From Kiritimatiellia bacterium (GTDB lineage Bacteria; Verrucomicrobiota; Kiritimatiellia; RFP12; UBA1067), in contig JAFSMR010000039.1 in the NCBI GenBank assembly GCA_017447805.1, positions 1 through 33,864 on the forward strand: DNA of 33,864 nucleotides. The letters run 5' to 3'. The stretch's first letter is position 1. Each line of letters starts with the position of its first letter. The notes under the pieces were generated by a model that saw only the letters and a program-made list of their open reading frames with translations, did no database searches and was not told where the DNA came from. Of this stretch, positions 8,501 to 13,681 are shown piece after piece. The position numbers and the translations under genes are program-made.

Positions 8501-10151
8501 CGCCAATCGTAAAGGTAGTTGTGCGCGTAGCATCGGCGGAAAGCTTATTAGCAGCCTTGAATGTGGCGGCTCCGCTAAGCGCAGGGAAAGCATATGTCGT
8601 ATTATCAGAAACCGTCAGCAGACCATTTATGAATGGCGTTGTTGCCTGACTAGACGGATCTAGCGCCGAATAATCCAACTTGCCAGTTGACGCATTGAGA
8701 TGCGGCAACGTGAACTGTCCAGCACCAATCATCTTGAGCTGTGGCGCGGCGGTATTGGAAGTACCAGCCGTCATTACAAGATTGGACGCGGCAGTATTTG
8801 CTCCAGAGTTGAAAGAGAACATTTTACCGTCCGCGATTTGCATATTAACCGTGCCATATAGGAGAGAAGCGGTAGTATTGGCAGAACCCGCACGAGATAT
8901 TGTATAGCTCTCATTAAACACAAACCAACTTTCATGATTACCTGTTTGGTCGCCAAGCATTGTTTCGCGCTGACCGTTTGTATTTTTGCCTGTCAAAGTA
9001 TAAATTGTTCCTGATGATGGCGTCGCTGTTACATTCAAGCCTCCAATATAAAGATTACTGAAATCGCCACCTACTGATTGCTGTTGGCCGCTTGTATCAT
9101 AAAAAATCGCAATCGGACACGTTGCGCCGGTTTGGAGGTATGTACTCCACAGGAATTCGCCTGATGTAGCATAACTCCTAGTGTTGGACGCACTCGCAGT
9201 GGCAGAGACCGAGCTTACTGGCGCATAAGTCGATTGATGGAAGTCGCCGGTTGTGTTGCGCCACGCAATCGCATCGCAATATCGCCACTTTGATTGTGAC
9301 TCGTATTCTGCAATCTCAGATGCGGATAGTGCACGATTGAAGATGGCGACCGTGTGAATCTTCATCGAGTTCTGCCTGTAGAACCACGAACTTGACGTAT
9401 AGTCCACGCCGCCTATACAAACTCCTGAAATCGTATTGAAATCGGTTGCGGACGGATTGTACGAGCCCTTCAGCTCGCCATCCACATAATAGGACAATCC
9501 AGATGTCGCCTTATAAGTGAGCGCCACACTCATCTTATTTTCTGTGAATACTTTAGCAGGGTTGTACACGCTGGTGTTGATTGCGCCGTCTTTAATAAAC
9601 CCGCCATACAGAGCTCCTCCATAGCTACTGCTGCCGCTACTGCCTCTCGCCCTTGCAATGCCGTAACGCGCATGGCCGCTACCACCGCCACCATAAGTAT
9701 GGTCGCCGTCCATGAGCATCAGCAAAGCGCGGTTCGACCCGGCCGTTGACGGCAACCCGCTCACAAACACGAGCACTGTCGAGCCCTCCTCAACCGAGCC
9801 AAATGGCGACGCGCCACCGGCTGCCGTCACTGTCGGTGCGGCAACATTATTGTCTACGCTGTTTGAAGCTCCTGCTGCTATCTGCAAATATGATTTGTCA
9901 CTGCCTACGCTATTAGCGCTTGACGTGCTTGCTCCAGAACCAGTAACATTACCGATACTATAAGTCACCGAATCTCCGCCTACAGTGACCGTTTTAGACA
10001 AACTGCTAAAATCTCCATCCCAAACAACTACCGGCACAGGTGCTTCCGCCCAGACGCTGGTTGTCGCGCAGATTGCGGCAATGAGCGGCAACGCTCGCGT
10101 GACATGCATTGGCGACAATGCCGCCATGATTCGTTTTAGGATATTCTTCAT
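2568..10151 (-). CDS. giant secreted LamG / beta-solenoid surface protein
   Basis: This 2527-residue protein begins with a long Sec signal peptide (basic MKNILKR, hydrophobic LPLIAAICATTSVWA, cleavage near residue 35). Residues of about 40-285 look like a LamG/concanavalin-like jelly roll, and a second such module lies at about 785-960. Most of the rest is Gly/Thr/Ser/Ala-rich short strand repeats of the kind seen in autotransporter-associated beta-solenoids (e.g. GGTFAPGGTVTLAENTSVTIG). A larger internal duplication is visible: GW-x-GTVA...YGNA-S near residues 1650-1680 and again near 2065-2095. The last 60 residues (GLWYALESCDTATG...YYKIKV) form a small beta domain that may serve in secretion or anchoring. 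No C-terminal beta-barrel is visible, so it is not a classical autotransporter. The start is set by AGAGAGG upstream of the ATG. The function is probably adhesion or glycan binding at the cell surface (inference). Confidence 0.85.
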   Translation of the reverse strand: MKNILKRIMAALSPMHVTRALPLIAAICATTSVWAEAPVPVVVWDGDFSSLSKTVTVGGDSVTYSIGNVTGSGASTSSANSVGSDKSYLQIAAGASNSVDNNVAAPTVTAAGGASPFGSVEEGSTVLVFVSGLPSTAGSNRALLMLMDGDHTYGGGGSGHARYGIARARGSSGSSSYGGALYGGFIKDGAINTSVYNPAKVFTENKMSVALTYKATSGLSYYVDGELKGSYNPSATDFNTISGVCIGGVDYTSSSWFYRQNSMKIHTVAIFNRALSASEIAEYESQSKWRYCDAIAWRNTTGDFHQSTYAPVSSVSATASASNTRSYATSGEFLWSTYLQTGATCPIAIFYDTSGQQQSVGGDFSNLYIGGLNVTATPSSGTIYTLTGKNTNGQRETMLGDQTGNHESWFVFNESYTISRAGSANTTASLLYGTVNMQIADGKMFSFNSGANTAASNLVMTAGTSNTAAPQLKMIGAGQFTLPHLNASTGKLDYSALDPSSQATTPFINGLLTVSDNTTYAFPALSGAATFKAANKLSADATRTTTFTIGENEYTAPLTFTASTGEIAFPAVATLAEGAMEVANVLQWDNIVWDAKPATISSTTPVVINVTDDTLLMLSSPLSVKSLVFNISAGKTLRIYAVGAVTVVDGFTVTGGGTLEIYGAQLYVTGNMTFSENVTLAFHDMTTDRLTVNGTLTVPSGKTLTLAPATIEGTSATLVSATSISGTVALSAPADAANTYDIETTSTAVTLKRSPVPGLTYKAVPGASPSGWFSSWEYDEFTTALRVGPSASHHLVWEVLNSVADANGPGSAVASHLDGTSDFTLSLYADVSKMVQNDTTRCIMLGVTGSTSNGKGGFLIYEKNGTVYATGFKNGNFYPTADTVGISAGAGYHLWTMTYDVSEGTLTLYKDDGGTGKVASGTVDSAGRGLLGDVTARGLQIGTWWTGLPSAGNWAKGNKMAVAQANGYAAALLAEEVANIATFQYPATDGTTFNHSVINTTADTTLTVYSSTTTEATAYFGVSAGTTTIPSGETVNVVNMRNGTDNGTGSVGTTSGTLTIDGTLNVSAVSTVWEVAGSGGNSGIVNGWWSSGTQTITVNDGGELIANNANVEMPYSAYATSSILNVSGGTVKVNGLYNNRSNGSGVVNLAGNGVLQVNEITDGGYAITKNFGYGTFRVTADATETRAINFSGTAAAPTTLDPYGHTLTLETASLTGSGYITVVDSSEYGNGTVVFPAVGTFTGYVILTDANAANIDLSAYTGKVLLRGTAAATLTKLDNFAGTVKIDQAGTYDARSVDLSFATVEVSNAGATLQATAGQEGAVTVVFGALQLYLSNAQFLTDGYVFRGIVNTTGGATLTYFHGEARATGTVTYDAGDELSATELAVVQAGTSIAPYYRIFVGDSTGEAGTLSTLAHWANSPESLPVSGNMAIKVESNKTLTVDIDNTTTFGEVLVFGSGTVVFTGSGTMTVSRGIYATSGTSFSIESGIAENVNIYALDTGTVAQIDCGTEADPFDVTFAGTAGIVMVAAGKYANFAGASVDDLVVNGTANVGETSSFRVSGSLSVGAAGTLNFASTTFDCSYAIVTVASGGTVNATGASSLTFATLNNDGTVALDSTSSLAITTATGTGRVEYAGKRPDGNAWATGTSSSGWRGTVAVKDWDNSSSDCWTPANYGNANSTLEVDDCNVYYFADSTTTALPTLKLAGDLTVNNGSSTAVNSFAGLSGTGTLTVGTGSVSQTMKFADASTFGGSIVNNSFKVVIGSSDGANGTITIDAGKTVNLASGKKLQSTNIALNGTVALAASGTLQGAVTAAGSAKVVLASSPLTVTGTLTATALEIDPGSIALNKSTATALITGLTSEPAEATISAITVDGATVSKAEDSGTWNICAKLRETEWSMGDGTWTTTSFNGSSDYVSGLNVMFADSSSATATVTISGSPAPGTVSFNSTATAYTLTGGTFAPGGTVTLAENTSVTIGSAATGKYYVNSGATLTLTDATVTSVSGDGTLHIPAGGVVTLTANTSLNNLAKITGSGMLIMPNGAIPADGWKTILTAGPSVANDDSTGWMGTVAIYNKTSWTQINPNLYGNASSKVLLCGVTGYFVNPADTRTITPEVVFENFVGDYSTTFAFDTTDGYSYSSYYAGNTNVFLKISGSGTLLQSGLNSKTPSQGYVIRDGSGFTGSINRTMSSGGTIYMFAATGGPNGWSSDYSAGMIYVFPNTSATLGDGSQWSPGSAIKIAGTVEMLGMATMTGAVTLSDGATLKFDDIGTSESPKKLTLSSTLTFASGTVNIAFGDGVAAAPYDGATLISWSAAPDGVFAFADDALDDDWVLYRDTDGLKVYSAHIMDGAATPAEVGTISMESDGLLKATISPTSAAVTLPNYVTKLDVAVTPNAFGAITASGVADGNVTVKYGETITTGAYLITKTGDVFSFDLNTSGTVGGVSVTPALGDDSPIGVEAATMKPTFAVKAIPGLWYALESCDTATGAFTAGTAVQATGSSITLTAAEAPATVKYYKIKVGATSAM

Positions 10152-10621
10152 CTCTCTTGTTTTCCTCTCTCTTTGTAAAATGTGGTTATGTGGTTAAGTG
10201 GTTGGTGATTTGGTTATGGCGCGGGTGGTTGGTGGTAGGGTGCGCCAATTTCTCCGGGAAGAGGTGGACTCGCGGGTAAAACCATACACAAGAGGCGGTA
10301 AACCTCTATAATATGGCCTCTAAAGCCTCTTTGGTGTCTCTCTATTCGCATTGTGGTTATGCCAAGGCTTTCACGAGTCTGTGGATATATTAGCACATTT
10401 CCCCGCAGCTGACAAGGGGGGAACATGAAATATTTGAAAATATTCAAACAATTCGTAGCAAGATAAAATATGCGCCGAGTATCTATAACAATCTATCCTA
10501 TAAGGTTGATGAACCGGTCAAAAATCAAATATATTCCGAAAACAGCCAGAAAACATATCAAAAACATAAAATATCTCCTACAAATGGTTGTTTGCACCAA
10601 AATTTTCCCTGGGGAGGGAGA
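10152..10621. other. intergenic region upstream of the giant gene
   Basis: I see no convincing gene in this stretch. It must hold the promoter of the giant minus-strand gene, but I could only find a weak -10 (TATTAT on the minus strand at 10308-10313) with no matching -35. A small inverted repeat, TTTGAA-aata-TTCAAA, lies at 10433-10448. The sequence from 10450 to 10620 is A-rich and leads into the tandem array. Confidence 0.4.
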
Positions 10622-10622
10622 T

Positions 10623-10917
10623 TTTTTGGTAGATAGCGCCACCGCATTGCAATGGCGTTATCTACCATGGTCGACAGGTCCATTGCATTGCAATGGCGTT
10701 ATCTACCATGGTCGACAGGTCCGTTGCATTGCAATGGCGTTATCTACCATGGTCGACAGGTCCATTGCATTGCAATGGCGTTATCTACCATGGTCGACAG
10801 GTCCGTTGCATTGCAATGGCGTTATCTACCATGGTCGCCAGGTCCGTTGCATTGCAATGGCGTTATCTACCACGGTCGACAGGTCCGTTGCATTGCAATG
10901 GCGCTATCTACCAAAAA
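10623..10917. repeat. 41-bp tandem array bounded by 19-bp inverted repeats
   Basis: Six full 41-bp units start at 10644, 10685, 10726, 10767, 10808 and 10849, with a seventh, partial copy at 10890. Each begins GCATTGCAATGGCG and contains TACCATGGT and usually GTCGAC. Units differ by only a few substitutions, chiefly CCATT versus CCGTT at the junctions. Each junction carries a 17-nt odd palindrome (CCATTGCA-T-TGCAATGG, or with one G-U wobble). The whole block is bracketed by a perfect 19-bp inverted repeat: 10623-10641 is the reverse complement of 10899-10917 (TGGCGCTATCTACCAAAAA). There are no spacers and no cas genes nearby, so it is not a CRISPR array. All three plus frames stay open because of the sequence and the period of 41, but no real gene is supported. 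Confidence 0.9.
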
Positions 10918-10952
10918 CTAAACCCCCGCCACAATTCTCGCGGCACTTTCAC

Positions 10953-11077
10953 GGCGGCCAGAGGGGCGATGCGCCCTACCACGCGGCGGCGGCCAGAGGG
11001 GCGATGCGCCCTACCACGCGGCGGCGGACAGAGGGGCGATAAGCCCTACCACGCGGCGGACAGAGGGGCATGGGGAA
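10953..11077. repeat. 35-bp tandem repeat, GGCGG-CAGAGGGGCGAT family
   Basis: Four copies of a GC-rich unit with the core CAGAGGGGCGATgCGCCC start at 10959, 10994, 11029 and 11061. The spacings are 35, 35 and 32 bp. Single related copies occur at 12231-12259 and 13536-13565, so this is a dispersed intergenic family. It lies directly after the 41-bp array. Confidence 0.8.
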
Positions 11078-11230
11078 TGTTGTCAATGTGAAAATGTTGC
11101 CAATGGCCAATGTAGCGGGGGAATAATTGGCCGTGTAGAATAGAAACATGTAGATTATTCGCAATTGCAGAAAATCACAATCATTCTACATACTCTACAT
11201 GATCTGCATGGTTAAACTATAGGTAACGAG
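11075..11230 (+). repeat. direct repeat, left copy, containing a GTGTAGA hairpin
   Basis: The core 11122-11191 matches 12000-12069 at 67 of 70 positions; the three differences are all transitions. Looser similarity extends to both sides (GAATGTTGxCAATGTGAAAATGTTGCC at the left, GGTAAC at the right). The two copies flank the dinJ/yafQ module. Within this copy TTGGCCGTGTAGA pairs with TCTGCATGGTTAA through 13 continuous pairs if G-U wobbles on the plus strand are allowed. An inner ATGTAGA/TCTACAT stem follows. It belongs to the same family as the element at 22738-22822. Confidence 0.85.
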
Positions 11231-11301
11231 TAAAGGGGACGAAAGAGATGATTTGCGGTCGAACGACCATGCCTAGGATGAAGAAAAATAACGAATCACA
11301 C

Positions 11302-11337
11302 TTGATTTTGCACGCGAAATATGATACAATGCACGCG
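11302..11337 (+). promoter_or_regulatory. dinJ/yafQ promoter and operator
   Basis: TTGATT (11302-11307), a 17-nt spacer and TACAAT (11325-11330) form the promoter. The heptamer GCACGCG occurs directly repeated at 11310-11316 and 11331-11337. The copies are exactly 21 bp apart, two helical turns, and flank the -10. This is a plausible binding site for the DinJ antitoxin dimer or the DinJ-YafQ complex (inference). Confidence 0.6.
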
Positions 11338-11364
11338 GATTTTACAAAGGAAAGGTGCATCGCA

Positions 11365-11637
11365 ATGACAACATCGCTTACTATCCGAATGGATGAAGCC
11401 CTAAAAGCAGAAGCTGAGGACTTCTTTGAAGATATTGGCATGAATTTGACTACAGCAATCACATGCTTTTTCAAAAAGTGCCTAGATATAGGGGAAATCC
11501 CCTTCAGGCTTGGCCGCAGTGATCGAGTAAAAGCAAGACTACTCTCCGCTCTCAATGAAGCCAAAGAAACCGCAAACGACCCCAGCATCCCAGCTTGTAC
11601 AGATGAAGACAAGCTTGAAGAGTTCCTAAAGTCATGA
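11365..11637 (+). CDS. dinJ: RelB/DinJ-family antitoxin
   Basis: This 90-residue protein starts with the ribbon-helix-helix signature of RelB/DinJ antitoxins. The DNA-binding strand is TTSLTIRMDEALKAEAEDFFEDIGMNLTTAITCFFKKCL (residues 2-40), followed by EIPFRL (44-49). The C-terminal part is charged and should wrap the toxin. I chose this ATG, not the in-frame ATG at 11248, for three reasons: the protein family begins at MTTSLTIR, an AAAGGAAAGG ribosome binding site ends 8 nt upstream, and the promoter lies between the two ATGs. It overlaps yafQ by 4 bp (ATGA). It represses its own operon and neutralises YafQ (family knowledge). Confidence 0.88.
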   Translation: MTTSLTIRMDEALKAEAEDFFEDIGMNLTTAITCFFKKCLDIGEIPFRLGRSDRVKARLLSALNEAKETANDPSIPACTDEDKLEEFLKS

Positions 11638-11912
11638 AATTTGCAGTCAAACAAACTGCACGCTTCAAGAAAAGCCTCAAGAAAATGCTGAAGCGCGGCA
11701 AGGACATGAAAAAACTTGTCGCTGTTGTGCGTATGCTTGCCTTAGGCGAGCAATTACCCACGAAATATCGCGATCATGCTCTAAGCGGGAATCTGACCGG
11801 CCTTCGCGATTGCCATATTGAAAACGATTGGGTTCTTTTGTATTACTACCAAGACAATATTCTAGTATTGACCCTCGCCGATACCGGAACACATTCCGAT
11901 CTTTCTCTTTGA
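11634..11912 (+). CDS. yafQ: YafQ-family mRNA interferase toxin
   Basis: This 92-residue protein belongs to the RelE/ParE superfamily, YafQ branch, a ribosome-dependent endoribonuclease. The family core YRDHALSGNLTGLRDCHIENDWVLLYYY (residues 45-72) is intact. By alignment with E. coli YafQ the active-site residues His50, His63, Asp67, Trp68 and His87 correspond here to His48, His61, Asp65, Trp66 and His87. Phe91 of E. coli is replaced by leucine. The length matches the family (92 residues in E. coli). It is translationally coupled to dinJ, and the pair sits between two near-identical direct repeats, suggesting a cassette. Confidence 0.9.
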   Translation: MKFAVKQTARFKKSLKKMLKRGKDMKKLVAVVRMLALGEQLPTKYRDHALSGNLTGLRDCHIENDWVLLYYYQDNILVLTLADTGTHSDLSL

Positions 11913-11950
11913 CGCATTCTGGCTCAGCTCACGAATTGGTGAAGGTTGTA

Positions 11951-12090
11951 GAATGTTGCCAATGTGAAAATGTTGCCAGTTCCAATGTTGCCAATGACCA
12001 ATAATTGGCCGTGTAGGATAGAAACATGTAGATTATTCGCAATTGCGGAAAATCACAATTATTCTACATGACCTACATACTAAACAGGTA
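11951..12090 (+). repeat. direct repeat, right copy, containing a GTGTAGG hairpin
   Basis: The core 12000-12069 is 67/70 identical to 11122-11191, exactly 878 bp away. In this copy the hairpin arm reads GTGTAGG and the opposite arm reads CCTACAT, whereas the left copy has GTGTAGA against TCTGCAT. The A-to-G change on one side is matched by a T-to-C change on the other, so pairing is preserved. Confidence 0.85.
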
Positions 12091-12284
12091 ACAGGGAACA
12101 CGAGTCACGGAACAGAGAAGAGGGTTGTGCTGTAGGATAACCCAGTTTTAGGTGAAGAATCAAGGTGAAAGTGAACAATCGTGACAATTCCACTCTCCAA
12201 CTCCAACTCGAAACTCGAACTAAACATCTGAACGGCGGTCAGAGGGACGATGAGCCGCGCAATGTTGCGCATCTGAACAACGAC
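12091..12284. other. intergenic region with dispersed repeat fragments
   Basis: No gene is visible. Bases 12222-12259 carry CATCTGAAC joined to a degenerate copy of the GGCGG-CAGAGGG unit, and 12268-12277 repeats CATCTGAAC. The same CATCTGAAC word recurs in gaps near 13.6, 15.6 and 29.7 kb. Confidence 0.5.
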
Positions 12285-13406
12285 TTAATGCGAATCTAAA
12301 TACTTAATTAACCATTGCGCAAAAACTTGGTCGTAAATAACATAGCCCTTTTCATCATGATATACCAATTCGCTGTTTTCCAAATTTTTCAGTGCCGATC
12401 TAACGGTAGAAGTAGCTTTTAAAGCGTTGCGCGAAATAAATTCGCTGGAAAACATAGTTTTTACCGTCCCTTCACGCGCAATAGCCAATAACAACAACTG
12501 ACTGCTTTCGTTTTGCGAAAAATACAGGTCACGGAATACAAACGCGCGCTCTGCTACCATTTCATTTATTACATCCGTTATTTGCGAGACATCCTTAAGT
12601 CCTTCTTGTTTTCCCCATATCCTATTAAGCAACATCTGTATATACCATGTTACTCCTCGAAAGCGGTCATACAATACATTAAATACTTCTCTATTGAATT
12701 TATGTCCGGCTTTTGCGAAATGGCAAGATGCAAACTCTGCATATTTTTCCCGTTTAATAACGGGAAGTGAAAGAATATCTGTAGATTGATAAAACGGGTG
12801 CTTGGAAGAAAGGAACATCTCGCCCATTAGATGATGCCTTGAGCCAGAGAATAAAAATCGTACCCAAGGAACATTTTGCACATACGATCTTAACAAAGCT
12901 TCCGTACCTTTTTCGGGATATTCAAGTATTTGCTGAAATTCATCAATCGCAATAACAACTTTCCCTTTATGGTCTTTCAGATACTCAAATATCTCCTTCA
13001 ATGTAGTCTCTGTTTGCTGAGGAGCAATATCGAACGAAAACTTTGGCATCCCATTTTCTTGTGGTAGAATTGTTGGACGGCAACTCTTAAAGAATTTACC
13101 AACCTGCAACATCGCTTTCTCTATAGGAGTATCCATAGCCCCCACTACTGCTGAAGCGAGTGTTTTTGTAAAATCGTTTAAGTTTCTGGTTGCGAAAATA
13201 TCAATATATATCTTTATGTAATCATCTCCTAATGAGTTGTACGCATTGTGGAGAAGTCCTGTCTTGCCATATCGTCTCGGCGCGATAAGGGTTAAATTTC
13301 GCCCGTTTTTTACCGCATCAATAATTTTAGATGTCTCTTCTGCGCGGTCGCAGAAGTATTCCGGCCCCTCATATCCGACTATCACAAATGGATTTGTACG
13401 TTTCAT
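12285..13406 (-). CDS. AAA ATPase with C-terminal winged helix
   Basis: This 373-residue protein resembles the archaeal-type STAND-like ATPase family (Pfam ATPase_2). It starts NPFVIVGYEGPEYFCDR, a typical family N-terminus. The Walker A loop is LIAPRRYGKTGLL, about 40 residues in. Walker B is KVVIAIDEFQQI, and FLFSGSRHHLMGEMF follows as a sensor region. The last 80 residues look like a winged helix (SEFISRNALKATSTVRSALKNLENSELVYHDEKGYVIYDQVFAQWL). An in-frame ATG exists at 13466, but the promoter's TATAAT lies between it and the ATG at 13406, so the shorter form is chosen. The start is leaderless. The function is unknown; relatives are scattered in accessory regions and may sense or respond to stress. 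Confidence 0.8.
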   Translation of the reverse strand: MKRTNPFVIVGYEGPEYFCDRAEETSKIIDAVKNGRNLTLIAPRRYGKTGLLHNAYNSLGDDYIKIYIDIFATRNLNDFTKTLASAVVGAMDTPIEKAMLQVGKFFKSCRPTILPQENGMPKFSFDIAPQQTETTLKEIFEYLKDHKGKVVIAIDEFQQILEYPEKGTEALLRSYVQNVPWVRFLFSGSRHHLMGEMFLSSKHPFYQSTDILSLPVIKREKYAEFASCHFAKAGHKFNREVFNVLYDRFRGVTWYIQMLLNRIWGKQEGLKDVSQITDVINEMVAERAFVFRDLYFSQNESSQLLLLAIAREGTVKTMFSSEFISRNALKATSTVRSALKNLENSELVYHDEKGYVIYDQVFAQWLIKYLDSH

Positions 13407-13412
13407 GCTGAT

Positions 13413-13442
13413 ATTATAGCAAATTTGCCTAAGCGAGCGCAA
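13413..13442 (-). promoter_or_regulatory. leaderless promoter of the AAA ATPase
   Basis: On the minus strand, TTGCGC (13437-13442), an 18-nt spacer and TATAAT (13413-13418) precede the ATG at 13406-13404 by only six bases (ATCAGC). Transcription should begin at or within a base of the start codon, leaving no room for a ribosome binding site. Confidence 0.65.
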
Positions 13443-13535
13443 GGGGAAATTGCGAAATTTTCGCAACGAACTTTTCGCAATTTACTTGAAGACAGCAACA
13501 GGAAGGCGCTAACTCGCAATCCAGGATAATACTCC

Positions 13536-13620
13536 CCGGCGGACAGAGGGTCGATAAGCCCTACCCTGAACATCTAAACTGCGCAGCAGGCGCACTGAAC
13601 TTTCTGAACATCTGAACTTC
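13536..13620. repeat. dispersed repeat copies between ATPase and hydrolase genes
   Basis: Bases 13536-13565 are a single copy of the GGCGGaCAGAGGGtCGATaAGCCCTACC unit arrayed at 10953-11077. It runs into CTGAACATCTaAAC and, after a short GC-rich stretch, a second CTGAACATCTGAAC ending at 13618. No gene is visible in 13467-13646. Confidence 0.65.
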
Positions 13621-13646
13621 GCCAAATCTACTAGCCTAAAGGGTAC

Positions 13647-13675
13647 TAGACTAAAAGGCAAAAAAATGTTATAAT
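13647..13675 (+). promoter_or_regulatory. leaderless promoter of the hydrolase-like gene
   Basis: TAGACT (13647-13652), a 17-nt spacer and TATAAT (13670-13675) are followed after six bases (GTAGCC) by the ATG at 13682. The geometry is the same as at the divergent ATPase gene. Confidence 0.65.
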
Positions 13676-13681
13676 GTAGCC

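Noticed and set aside
2608..9963. Long plus-strand frames antisense to the giant gene
   Set aside because: They are mirror images of a GC-rich, repetitive coding strand and lack ribosome binding sites and recognisable domains.
2568..10151. Classical type V autotransporter
   Set aside because: No C-terminal transmembrane beta-barrel and no terminal aromatic residue. The passenger-like repeats alone are not enough.
10214..10447. 77-codon minus-strand frame upstream of the giant gene
   Set aside because: No ribosome binding site, no similarity that I recognise and low-complexity ends. It is probably the leader region of the giant gene.
10623..10917. CRISPR array
   Set aside because: Units are contiguous with no unique spacers, and no cas genes are nearby.
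10470..11091. Open frames across the 41-bp array that could encode a repeat protein (VDRSIALQWRYLPWSTG...)
   Set aside because: All three plus frames are open simply because the 41-bp period cycles through the frames. There is no ribosome binding site, no homologous family and no frame-specific conservation.
13404..13466. Longer start for the AAA ATPase at 13466
   Set aside because: It would lie upstream of the TATAAT at 13413-13418, and the added residues do not look like the family's N-terminus.
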